From contig JAJFFI010000236.1 in assembly GCA_021776755.1 (NCBI GenBank), forward strand, positions 1-8,644: a stretch of DNA of 8,644 bases. Direction: 5' to 3'. The notes under the pieces are model-generated. The model was not told where the DNA came from, made no database searches, and saw nothing but the letters and a program-made list of their open reading frames with translations. The position numbers were made by a program, and so were the translations under genes. Positions 1 through 6,492 of the stretch are shown piece by piece (the stretch's first letter is position 1; each line of letters begins with the position of its first letter). The DNA is from Alphaproteobacteria bacterium (GTDB taxonomy: Bacteria; Pseudomonadota; Alphaproteobacteria; JAJFFI01).

Positions 1-800
1 CCGTCGCTCTTCAACATTGCCAGCATGCCGTTGCCGATCAGGTTCGTCGTGGTTTCATGGCCCGCGAACAGCAGCAGCACGAGAGTCGATATCATCTCCT
101 CATGGCTCATGTCGTCGTTCTCGTCGCTCGCCTGCATGAAAATCGTCATGCGGTCGTCGCGCGGGTTGCGGCGGCGGTCGGCGACGGCGTCGCTGAAATA
201 GTCGTAGAGCGACTTCACGCTCGCCTGGGCAATGGCGCGCTTGTCGCCGGTCGCCTGGGCCGAGCCCACGAAAGCCGCGAGATCGTCGGACCAGCGCTTG
301 AAGTTTTCCTGGTCCTCGCGCGGCACGCCCAGCATGTCGGCAATCACCATCACCGGCAGCGGAAAGCCGAGATCGCGGATAATGTCGAAGGTTTCCAGCG
401 CACCGGCAGCCGTCAACAGATCGTCGACAAGCCGCACGACACGAGGCTCCATGTCGTCCATGGCGCGGGTCGGAAAGGCGACATTGGCGAGCCGCCGCAA
501 CCGGGTGTGCTTGGGTGGGTCGGAAAACACCATCCAGTCGCCCAACGTCTTGAGCAGATCGCGGATGCGGTTGCTCTGCGGTTCGGCAAGGCTGTCGCGG
601 AACGGCGAAATGCGGTCGGCTGAGAACCGCGGATCGTTGAGCGCGAGCTTCACGTCGTCATAGGTCGTCAGCACCCAGGACTTGAGCGCCTCGGAACGGT
701 GAACGGGGTCGTCCGCCCGCAATTTTGCCATCAGGGGATAGGGGTCTGCCCGGATTTCCGCGATGCGGGGGTCGAAATCGGTAAAATTTATTCCGTCCAT
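1..800 (-). CDS. Cytochrome P450, N-terminal part (cut by window start)
   Basis: Haem mono-oxygenase of the soluble bacterial class, expected to take electrons from a ferredoxin or similar partner in the cytoplasm. 266 codons are visible out of roughly 400 usual for the family; the C-terminal third, with the ExxR motif and the haem-ligand cysteine, lies beyond the window. Seen directly: the C-helix region DPPKHTRLRRLANVAF (residues 94-109) and the I-helix signature LLLFAGHETTTN (242-253), whose A246-G247-H248-E249-T250-T251 carries the acid/threonine pair used in oxygen activation. The start is fixed by the ATG at 800-798, because an in-frame TAG lies only seven codons upstream. The Shine-Dalgarno is weak (GAGG about 15 nt upstream). 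The gene is divergent from the exported-protein gene at 944. The substrate cannot be read from this fragment; nearby beta-oxidation genes make a lipid-like substrate possible, but that is only inference. Confidence 0.95.
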   Translation of the reverse strand, partial: MDGINFTDFDPRIAEIRADPYPLMAKLRADDPVHRSEALKSWVLTTYDDVKLALNDPRFSADRISPFRDSLAEPQSNRIRDLLKTLGDWMVFSDPPKHTRLRRLANVAFPTRAMDDMEPRVVRLVDDLLTAAGALETFDIIRDLGFPLPVMVIADMLGVPREDQENFKRWSDDLAAFVGSAQATGDKRAIAQASVKSLYDYFSDAVADRRRNPRDDRMTIFMQASDENDDMSHEEMISTLVLLLFAGHETTTNLIGNGMLAMLKSD

Positions 801-813
801 GGAATTGATTCCA
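800..813. promoter_or_regulatory. 14-bp inverted repeat at the P450 start codon
   Basis: TGGAATTGATTCCA has perfect 6-bp arms around a 2-bp centre and ends on the first base of the P450 start codon. It could be an operator or could affect initiation. No regulator gene lies next to it, so the role is unproven and chance is possible. Confidence 0.25.
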
Positions 814-836
814 AACCTCTATCCCGGGTGACGGCC

Positions 837-848
837 TGCCGGCCGGCA
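837..848. promoter_or_regulatory. 12-bp perfect palindrome in the P450 leader
   Basis: TGCCGGCCGGCA is a perfect palindrome 37-48 bases upstream of the P450 start, inside the divergent intergenic region 801-943. It is a possible regulator site. GC-rich palindromes of this length also arise by chance in such a genome, and no convincing -35/-10 pair was found beside it. Confidence 0.2.
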
Positions 849-933
849 AATCGTTAACATGGATTATTACGCAAACCGCCGACGGCTCCTAACCTTTCCT
901 CAATGCAGTGGGCTTGTCTCAAGGGAAACGTAT

Positions 934-938
934 GGAGG
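934..938 (+). promoter_or_regulatory. Shine-Dalgarno that sets the start at 944
   Basis: GGAGG lies 5 nt before ATG 944 and decides between three in-frame starts. GTG 908 and ATG 932 have no comparable site, and ATG 932 actually overlaps this one. Confidence 0.75.
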
Positions 939-943
939 TTGTA

Positions 944-1759
944 ATGCATCCCCGTACCCTCTCGACGAAATCTGTCGCATCGCTCGCCATTTCCGGCGCC
1001 GTCGCCGTGCTTCTCGCCGCGTCCCCGGGCCCCGCGGCCGCCTTCGACCGCACCCAGCCGACATCCCTTTTCGGTCGCGACACGCGGCAACCGGTGAAGC
1101 CGGGCGGCAAGCTCATCACTGTGCAGCAACCGGAGTATGAGGCCCGCAAGGCTGCGGCTGCTGGCAAGGCGGCGGAGGCCGCTGCGCGCTCGGCGGAAGC
1201 CCAACGGGGGCGCAGCCATGGGACTCAGGCGCGCGGCGCGGAAAACGGTCCGGCGGCCGAGGCCGGTGCCGGTGCCGGCGGGAAGATCGCGGACGCCTCC
1301 TCCCGCACCCGGAAGGCCCCGCAATGGCAGGAACGCCGCGCCGAGCAGACCCAGGAAATCTACCAGCGCCGCCTCGCTGCGGCCCTGGCGCATCAGCGGA
1401 AGCTGGAGGCAGCGAAGAAACCCGCCAAGATCGAACCGATCACACCCGAGGAACGCCGCATCATCACACGGTTCGTCACCGAGCAGGAGAGCCACCCGAC
1501 CCTGGCCGGTGCACGGAAAGACGAGCAGGCCGTCGCGTTGACTTTCAGCGCCGGGGAGAAAGTGCCGGGCAATGTCGTCCGCTGGGAGATACCCGCGCGG
1601 CTGGCAGTCGACCTTCCGACGCGCGAACATGCGCGGTGGATGGTTGTCGGTGACGACATCCTTCTCGTCAGAACCACCGACGGCAAGGTCGCCGACCAGA
1701 TGGCCGGCGCGGTTGTGGCGCGCATCAAGACGGGCCGCCAGGTGGCACGCGTAAAATAA
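944..1759 (+). CDS. Exported protein with a diverged RcnB/CigR-like C-terminal domain
   Basis: 271 residues from ATG 944, chosen for its GGAGG site and because it gives a clean signal peptide: basic start (R4, K9), hydrophobic core about 11-26, and an AAA/F cleavage site near residue 33. The mature protein starts with a short segment (34-65), then an Ala/Arg/Glu-rich low-complexity stretch (about 66-165) likely to be helical or disordered. A compact C-terminal domain follows (about 166-262), with the segments ITPEERRIITRFV and RWMVVGDDILLV. By eye this domain lines up with the end of the next gene (GEKVPGNVVRWEIPARL against GKPLPPGIAKRYLPGNL, then WMVVGDDILLV against WIVVGRDVTLV). This suggests a periplasmic RcnB/CigR-type fold, although the usual LPPG motif is degraded here to VPGN. 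No enzyme motif is visible. The gene is followed by the related gene after 67 bp on the same strand. The specific function is unknown. Confidence 0.85.
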   Translation: MHPRTLSTKSVASLAISGAVAVLLAASPGPAAAFDRTQPTSLFGRDTRQPVKPGGKLITVQQPEYEARKAAAAGKAAEAAARSAEAQRGRSHGTQARGAENGPAAEAGAGAGGKIADASSRTRKAPQWQERRAEQTQEIYQRRLAAALAHQRKLEAAKKPAKIEPITPEERRIITRFVTEQESHPTLAGARKDEQAVALTFSAGEKVPGNVVRWEIPARLAVDLPTREHARWMVVGDDILLVRTTDGKVADQMAGAVVARIKTGRQVARVK

Positions 1760-1826
1760 ACGCAATTGCCGGTCAGTCTTTGCAATCACGCATCAAGCCG
1801 ATCCACCGGAAAGGACGGACCGAGCC

Positions 1827-2318
1827 ATGAAACACGCCTCATCAAGTTATTCGATCCTGCGCCGAACTGTCGTTGCAGCAAGTTTGATCGCCCTTGCCGC
1901 GGTCCCGGCAGCCGCCGGCAACAACGGCAAAGGCAAGGGTAAAGGCAAGCCCGCCAAAACGATCGAAAAGCAGATCAAGAAGTCCGGCAAAGGAAATTCC
2001 GGAGAGGCCGGCGCGGCGCACACCAAAAATGCGGTGCGCGGCGCGATCACCACGTTCGAGCGCACAACCATCCTCGACTACCTGCACGCGCACCCCGGCG
2101 CGTTCGGCACATCCAAGGGACTGCCCCCGGGGATCGCCAAGAACTATGCCCGCGGCAAACCGTTGCCGCCGGGAATCGCCAAGCGCTATCTGCCGGGCAA
2201 TCTGGTTTCGCAGCTGCCGCCGCGGCCGGGTCACGAGTGGATCGTGGTGGGGCGTGACGTCACGCTCGTCGAGCGTGCGACGCGTCTTGTCGTCGATGTT
2301 CTGCGGGGAGTGCTCTAA
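1827..2318 (+). CDS. RcnB/CigR-like exported protein
   Basis: 163 residues. The start ATG at 1827 is preceded by the purine-rich AAGGACGG. A signal peptide is clear: R12-R13, hydrophobic core 14-26, AAA/G cleavage near residue 30. The mature N-terminus is a Gly/Lys-rich linker (31-60, GNNGKGKGKGKP at its start) and is followed by the domain typical of the RcnB/CigR group. That domain contains two copies of an LPPGIAK motif (residues 99-105 and 113-119, a 14-residue period), then LPPRPGHEWIVVGRDVTLV and a hydrophobic end. Family members are periplasmic or surface-associated: E. coli RcnB acts in nickel/cobalt homeostasis and Salmonella CigR is an effector-like protein. Most members are uncharacterised, so a metal role should not be assumed. 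It ends 24 bp from the convergent hspQ stop and probably shares a transcript with the related gene upstream. Confidence 0.9.
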   Translation: MKHASSSYSILRRTVVAASLIALAAVPAAAGNNGKGKGKGKPAKTIEKQIKKSGKGNSGEAGAAHTKNAVRGAITTFERTTILDYLHAHPGAFGTSKGLPPGIAKNYARGKPLPPGIAKRYLPGNLVSQLPPRPGHEWIVVGRDVTLVERATRLVVDVLRGVL

Positions 2319-2342
2319 GCGAAGCGTGGTTCGGCAATCCGC

Positions 2343-2666
2343 CTAGTTTGCCACCATGTCGCGCAGCACGTAGCACCCACCCTCAAGGCCCGTGAATACC
2401 TCATCGATATCGGGATGCCCCACCGGGCCGTTCTCGTCGTCCGGCAGCAGGTTCTGCTCCGAGACGTAGGCCGTGTAGGTGGTTTCCTCGTTTTCGGCGA
2501 GCAGGTGATAGAACGGCTGGTCCTTGACCGGGCGCACCTCTTCGGGGATCGACTCCCACCATTCCTCAGTGTTGCTGAACGTCGGATCGACGTCGAAAAT
2601 CACGCCCCGGAACGGATAGACCCGGTGCTTGACGATGCTGCCGATCTGGAATTTGGCGGTACGAAT
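2343..2666 (-). CDS. hspQ: Heat shock protein HspQ, apparently starting at ATT
   Basis: Small YccV-like protein. In E. coli it binds hemimethylated DNA and acts as a specificity factor for Lon protease. The conserved core is unmistakable: KFQIGSIVKHRVYPFRGV, then IFDVDP, EEWWESIPEEVRP, DQPFYHLLAEN and YVSEQNLLPDD. The first ordinary start codon in frame is GTG 2603, which would delete the first 21 residues including the conserved KFQIG...FRG strand. Upstream of it the frame stays open to a TAG at 2774-2772 with no ATG, GTG or TTG. The ATT at 2666-2664 has GGAG seven bases upstream and gives 107 residues, close to the 105 of E. coli HspQ. I therefore call ATT as the start; a base error replacing ATG is the main alternative. 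The gene is convergent with the RcnB-like gene and divergent from the DUF2259 gene. Confidence 0.93.
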   Translation of the reverse strand: MRTAKFQIGSIVKHRVYPFRGVIFDVDPTFSNTEEWWESIPEEVRPVKDQPFYHLLAENEETTYTAYVSEQNLLPDDENGPVGHPDIDEVFTGLEGGCYVLRDMVAN

Positions 2667-2673
2667 CGGTCTT

Positions 2674-2677
2674 CTCC
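2674..2677 (-). promoter_or_regulatory. Shine-Dalgarno for the ATT start of hspQ
   Basis: On the minus strand GGGAGAAG (2678-2671, core GGAG) precedes ATT 2666 with a 7-nt spacer. This is the main nucleotide evidence that initiation occurs at ATT and not at the downstream GTG. Confidence 0.65.
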
Positions 2678-2773
2678 CTGAGCTACGCTGCCTGTCCTTC
2701 GGTCCCCGTTCAGCCTCGATCGCGCTATCATGCGCTTTCCCACGCGGAGACGAGAACAGGATGTACGGACACT

Positions 2774-3583
2774 ATGACGCCAAAACCATCAAAAAATTGC
2801 AAATACCAAGCGCTGCGGGCTCCGGCAAACATGCGCATTGCGCCTGAACTTCTGGGCATTTTCGTGATTGTGCTGTTGCTGGTGCTGGCGCTCGTTCCGG
2901 GCCGCGCGCAGGCCGCCTTCGCGGCACGCACCGAAGTGCTCGGTTTCTCGGCCGACGGCAAGTGGTTCGTGTTCGAGGAATACGGCGTGCAGGACGGCAG
3001 CGGCATGCCGTTCTCCCGCATCTTCGTGATCGATGTCGAGAACAATGCCTGGCGTGCCGGGACGCCTTTTGTCGAACAGCCGAAGGGCGAGGGCGCAAGC
3101 TATCCGCCGCTCACCGAAATCCGCCGGCGGGTCCACGCCAAGGCGGGGCCGACGCTGGCAAAGATCAAACCGCTGCCGATGAACGGCTTCCTGATGCTGC
3201 GCCACATGGTGTCGGACCTTGGCGCCGCCCCGCACGAAGCGCGGTTCCGGCGCTGGTACACGTCGGGCCCGGCCTATGCGCTCACGCTCACCGAGCGGGA
3301 CGCAAGCGCCGCCCCCTGCGGCATGGCGCCGCAAACTCCGAAGGTCTTCACGCTCCGGGCCAAAAGCGACGATGGTGCTGAAACCGTTCTCCAGAACGAC
3401 ACGGCGCTGCCCAAGAGCCGCGGCTGTGCGCTGAGCTACGCGATCAACGGCGTCTGGATGTGGTTCGCCAACGAGAACCGGCGCGGGCGGGCAAACATCG
3501 TCGTGCTGCTGCACATCCTTGCCGCCGGGTTCGAGGGGCCGGACGTGCGCTACATGGCGGTCTCGGGGAAGCTGCCGGAATAG
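2774..3583 (+). CDS. DUF2259 predicted secreted protein
   Basis: 269 residues. It matches the DUF2259 style of secreted protein, seen in EVLGFSADGKWFVFEEYG (54-71), then VQDGSG and RIFVIDVENNAW (82-93). A hydrophobic export segment (about 27-42) ends in RAQA/AFA, giving predicted cleavage near residue 47. Two cysteines in the mature part (C182, C218) could form a disulfide in the periplasm. The start is uncertain. ATG 2774 has only a GGA four bases upstream and leaves a long 26-residue basic N-region; ATG 2831 (M20) gives a textbook-length signal peptide but has no Shine-Dalgarno. I report the longer form. The biochemical role of this family is not known. The gene is divergent from hspQ (107 bp between starts) and convergent with the SseB-like gene. 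Confidence 0.9.
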   Translation: MTPKPSKNCKYQALRAPANMRIAPELLGIFVIVLLLVLALVPGRAQAAFAARTEVLGFSADGKWFVFEEYGVQDGSGMPFSRIFVIDVENNAWRAGTPFVEQPKGEGASYPPLTEIRRRVHAKAGPTLAKIKPLPMNGFLMLRHMVSDLGAAPHEARFRRWYTSGPAYALTLTERDASAAPCGMAPQTPKVFTLRAKSDDGAETVLQNDTALPKSRGCALSYAINGVWMWFANENRRGRANIVVLLHILAAGFEGPDVRYMAVSGKLPE

Positions 3584-3610
3584 GCTGACCCGCCTGCCCC
3601 GGCGCCATTT

Positions 3611-3632
3611 TGAGCGAAGCCTCTCCCGCTCA
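3611..3632. terminator. Weak hairpin between convergent genes
   Basis: TGAGCG and CGCTCA form 6-bp arms around a 10-nt loop between the DUF2259 stop (3583) and the SseB-like stop, overlapping the latter's TGA. There is no T-tract on either strand, so intrinsic termination is doubtful. Confidence 0.2.
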
Positions 3633-4094
3633 GTCCTTGCTGTCGTCGCCGGGTTCGGCGACCGCTTCACCGGGCCCCGCCTGACGCTCGATGACTTCGC
3701 GGAGACGGGCGAGATCTTCCTTGTGGAAGACGTAGTTCGGATTGTGCTGCGGATTGAGCGCAATCGAAACGTCGGGGTTCAACACCAGCGTCAGCGAGCC
3801 GCCCAGCACGGTCGTGTGGTGGATTTCCTTTTCGCCCTTCATCCAGGTGCGCAGTTTTTCGATGTCGTCGAACGCCGGGACGATCGGGCCGATCTCGTGC
3901 TCGATCACCAGCATTTCCTGTTCGGCGATCTGCAGGTCGCTGGCGGTCTCGCCGGGCTTTAGCCCGGTGTCGCGGACCGGGATCAGCAGCGGTGTGTTGA
4001 GAAAGGCGCGGACGAAATTGTCGCCGTATTTGTCGCTGTCGTTCTGCGCGGCCAGCAGGGCCGTGTCGAGCGGTGTGGAATTGGAAGAAGCCAA
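3630..4094 (-). CDS. SseB-like protein
   Basis: 154 residues resembling the SseB N-terminal domain, named after the E. coli protein linked to serine sensitivity and of unclear biochemistry. Visible features fit that family: an N-terminal helix (about 8-32) leading into FLNTPLLIPVRD, a central strand region with IGPIVPAFDDIEKLRTWMKG (69-88), and LVLNPDVSIALNP (103-115) followed by a C-terminal helix (about 124-138). The tail after 140 is acidic. No signal peptide or membrane segment is seen, so it is probably cytoplasmic. The start is TTG at 4094-4092, with GGAG (4104-4101) six bases upstream; no ATG lies near the N-terminus (the first is M61). It follows the dehydrogenase/hydratase fusion by 40 bp on the same strand and may be the last gene of that operon. 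No link between SseB and beta-oxidation is established. Confidence 0.85.
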   Translation of the reverse strand: MASSNSTPLDTALLAAQNDSDKYGDNFVRAFLNTPLLIPVRDTGLKPGETASDLQIAEQEMLVIEHEIGPIVPAFDDIEKLRTWMKGEKEIHHTTVLGGSLTLVLNPDVSIALNPQHNPNYVFHKEDLARLREVIERQAGPGEAVAEPGDDSKD

Positions 4095-4134
4095 GTCGGT
4101 CTCCGGAGTGAAAGGGGAAATCGGGATCGCCGCG

Positions 4135-6480
4135 CTAGTTCCGCAGCGGCTTGCCCTTGTTGATCATGTGGGACATGCGGTCGAGCGTGCGGCTGTCCCG
4201 CATCAGCGCCATGAACGCCCGGTGCTCGAGCGTGGTGATGCGGTCCTCGGGCGTTTCCTCGGTGACGTCGGTATCGCCGCCCGAAAGCACGGTGGCAAGC
4301 TGGTCGGCGACCACGGTGTCGTATGGCGTGGCAAGCCCGCGCGCTGCAAACTCGTTCACCGAAAGCCGGAACGCGGCCTTGCCCGACGGTCCCGGCAGCC
4401 GGAGCATCGCGGGCTCGGGCGGCTGATAGCCTTCGGCCAGCGCGAGCGCTTTCGCTCTCGCATCGAACAGCAGCCGGTCACGGTTCATGGTGATCTCGTC
4501 GTCGTCCCGGAGGATCTTCATCTCGCGGGCTTGATCGGCCGAGCGCGCGACCTCAGCCGTCGAGATGAGCTCGAACGCCTTGCTCGCCGCGGGCATCGGA
4601 CCCATCGGAGCGGGCTTCAACGCTTTCGGCTCCGCTTGCTGGCGCAGCAGATACTCCTTGCACCCGCCCCAGCCCGGCACGAGTCCAACGCCGGCCTCGA
4701 CCAGCCCGGCATAGGTTTCGGAGTGAGCCTGGATCGCCGCGCAATGCAGCAGCACCTCGCATCCCCCGCCGAGCGCCATACCCGACGGCGCGCCGACCAC
4801 CGGGACCTTCGCGAACTTCAACTTGCGGTAGGCCTGCTGGCCCGCCGCGACCATGCTCTCGATCGCGGGCCACATCCCCATGTTGGCGGCAAACAGTGCC
4901 AACCCGATATTGGCGCCGACCGAGAAATTGTCGGCCTCGTTGTGGATCACCAGCGCCTTGTAGCGGGTCTCGGCAAGATCGATCGCGGTCTCCAGCATCG
5001 TCAGGATGTCGGGGTCGATCGAGTTCATCTTGCTGTGGAATTCGAGGCACAGCACGCCCTCGCCGATATCCCAGACGGACGCGCCCTTGTTGGACGCCAA
5101 CGGCGCGCCCGCGCGCTTGATGTCCTCGAGCCGGAGGACGCCGTCCTTGCGCTTGATGTTGTGATACTCGCCGTCGGTGCCGAAATACTGCAGCTGGCCG
5201 CCCGTGACGCGATAGAACTTGCCGTCCCTGACTTTCTCGAGCAGCGGCGGGACGTCGCGTCCGTCGGCGCGGAGCTTGTCCGCGAACCAGGCAGCGCCCA
5301 TCTCGTCGATCATCTCGAACGGGCCCTTCTTCCAGTTGTAGCCGAGCTTCATGGCCCGGTCGACGTCGTGGATGGTGTCCACGATCTCCGGCACCAGCAG
5401 GGCCGAGTAGGAATAGGTGTTGGCGATGATCTGCCAGGCGTAGTCGCTGTATTTGTCGCCCACCGACAGCAGCCCGCGGAGACCGTCTTTCTTTGACGCC
5501 TCGACGGCGGCAATCCCCGGCTTGCGGTCGGCCGGCGCGTAGTCACCGGTCTCGAGGTCGATGGCCTCCTTGACCTTCTTGCCGCCCTCGCGGTTCAGCC
5601 GGTAAAAGCCGCCCTTGCCCTTCCGCCCGGTGTAGCCCGCATCGATCATCGTCCGCATGCGGTCGTGTTCCTTGTACATCGGCTTGAACGGGTCGCCCTC
5701 GGGCACGTTCTCCTGCAGCGAGCTGCCGACGTGGGGAATCAGGTCGATGCCGACAAGATCGAGCAGCCCGAAGATGCCGGTTTTCGGAACCCCCATCGGG
5801 CGGCCCGCGATGGCGTCCGCCTCCTCGACCGTCACGCCGAGATCGAAGGCCGCGTCGACGGCGGCCTGGATCCACATCGTGCCGATGCGGTTGGCGATGA
5901 AGCCCGGCGTGTCGTGGCACATGATGACGGTCTTGCCGAGGCGGCGGTCGGCGAAGTCCGCCACCGCCTTCACCGCGTCTTCCCGCGCCTCGCCCGGCAC
6001 GATTTCGAGCAGACGCAGGTAGCGCGGCGGGTTGAAGTAATGCGTGATGATGAAGCTCTTGCGGAAGCTTTCCGGCATGTCGTCGGTCAGCATGTGCAGC
6101 GGGATCGTCGAGGTGTTGGACGACACTACCGAGTCCTTCGCGCGCACTTTTTCGAGCTTTTCGTAGAGCCCGCGCTTGATATCGGCGCGTTCGATGATCG
6201 CTTCGACGATCCAGTCCGCGTCCTTCAGCATCTCCAGGTCGTCGTCGATGTTCCCGGGCGTGATGAGCCTGGCGTTTCGCTTGTGCATCAGCGGGGCGGG
6301 ATCGGTCTTGAGCAGCTTTGCAATCGCATCGCGCGCGATTTTGGATCGGTCGCCGCCGTCCTCAAGGTCCCGCGGCACGATGTCGAGCAACACGACCGGG
6401 ATACCGGCATTGGCAAAATGCGCGGCGATCCCGCTGCCCATGACGCCAGCCCCGATGACGGCAGCTTTCTCGATTTTCAC
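4135..6480 (-). CDS. fadN: 3-hydroxyacyl-CoA dehydrogenase / enoyl-CoA hydratase fusion (FadN type)
   Basis: 781-residue bifunctional beta-oxidation enzyme: hydrates enoyl-CoA, then oxidises 3-hydroxyacyl-CoA with NAD. The dehydrogenase half comes first: NAD-binding GAGVMGSG (10-17, G10-G12-G15), catalytic-region S121/N122 in SSNTS, H147 in THYFNP with E159, and N197 in FIANR. Two dehydrogenase C-terminal-type regions follow (about 190-295 and 345-430). The crotonase half (about 465-615) has the oxyanion segments FSVGANI (519-525) and GMALGGGCE (567-575). Both glutamates expected from enoyl-CoA hydratase are present, E575 and E595, spaced by 20 as in the rat enzyme. This order is opposite to E. 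coli FadB/FadJ and matches Bacillus FadN, as does the length. The start is GTG 6480, inside a longer open frame: it overlaps the thiolase stop by one base, has GGAGG seven bases upstream, and opens directly on the NAD-binding strand. Confidence 0.95.
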   Translation of the reverse strand: MKIEKAAVIGAGVMGSGIAAHFANAGIPVVLLDIVPRDLEDGGDRSKIARDAIAKLLKTDPAPLMHKRNARLITPGNIDDDLEMLKDADWIVEAIIERADIKRGLYEKLEKVRAKDSVVSSNTSTIPLHMLTDDMPESFRKSFIITHYFNPPRYLRLLEIVPGEAREDAVKAVADFADRRLGKTVIMCHDTPGFIANRIGTMWIQAAVDAAFDLGVTVEEADAIAGRPMGVPKTGIFGLLDLVGIDLIPHVGSSLQENVPEGDPFKPMYKEHDRMRTMIDAGYTGRKGKGGFYRLNREGGKKVKEAIDLETGDYAPADRKPGIAAVEASKKDGLRGLLSVGDKYSDYAWQIIANTYSYSALLVPEIVDTIHDVDRAMKLGYNWKKGPFEMIDEMGAAWFADKLRADGRDVPPLLEKVRDGKFYRVTGGQLQYFGTDGEYHNIKRKDGVLRLEDIKRAGAPLASNKGASVWDIGEGVLCLEFHSKMNSIDPDILTMLETAIDLAETRYKALVIHNEADNFSVGANIGLALFAANMGMWPAIESMVAAGQQAYRKLKFAKVPVVGAPSGMALGGGCEVLLHCAAIQAHSETYAGLVEAGVGLVPGWGGCKEYLLRQQAEPKALKPAPMGPMPAASKAFELISTAEVARSADQAREMKILRDDDEITMNRDRLLFDARAKALALAEGYQPPEPAMLRLPGPSGKAAFRLSVNEFAARGLATPYDTVVADQLATVLSGGDTDVTEETPEDRITTLEHRAFMALMRDSRTLDRMSHMINKGKPLRN

Positions 6481-6492
6481 TAGACCGCCTCC
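6478..6492 (-). promoter_or_regulatory. TAGTG stop/start overlap with GGAGG: translational coupling
   Basis: The thiolase TAG (6482-6480) shares its last base with the GTG start (6480-6478) of the fusion enzyme. GGAGG at 6492-6488 sits seven bases before the GTG, inside the last thiolase codons. This points to coupled translation of the two proteins. Confidence 0.85.

Noticed and set aside
57..623. 188-codon plus-strand open frame at the left edge
   Set aside because: Antisense to the P450, whose C-helix and I-helix motifs are clear on the other strand.
854..1789. 311-codon minus-strand open frame
   Set aside because: Antisense to the exported protein at 944-1759, which has a Shine-Dalgarno and a signal peptide; the antisense product shows no family signature.
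1760..1826. Terminator hairpin ATTGC...GCAAT (1765-1786) between the two exported-protein genes
   Set aside because: Only 5-bp AT-containing arms around a 12-nt loop and no T-tract; indistinguishable from chance.
2121..2201. Tandem DNA repeat inside the RcnB-like gene
   Set aside because: It encodes the LPPGIAK motif twice, which is normal for this protein family; codons differ between the copies, so it is not a recent DNA duplication.
3742..5496. 584-codon open frame on the plus strand
   Set aside because: It lies antisense to the SseB-like and fusion-enzyme genes, both with clear family motifs. Its Arg/His/Val-rich product resembles no family and is a by-product of high GC.
5665..6483. 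272-codon plus-strand open frame
   Set aside because: Antisense to the NAD-binding half of the fusion enzyme. No recognisable domain, and composition typical of a shadow frame.
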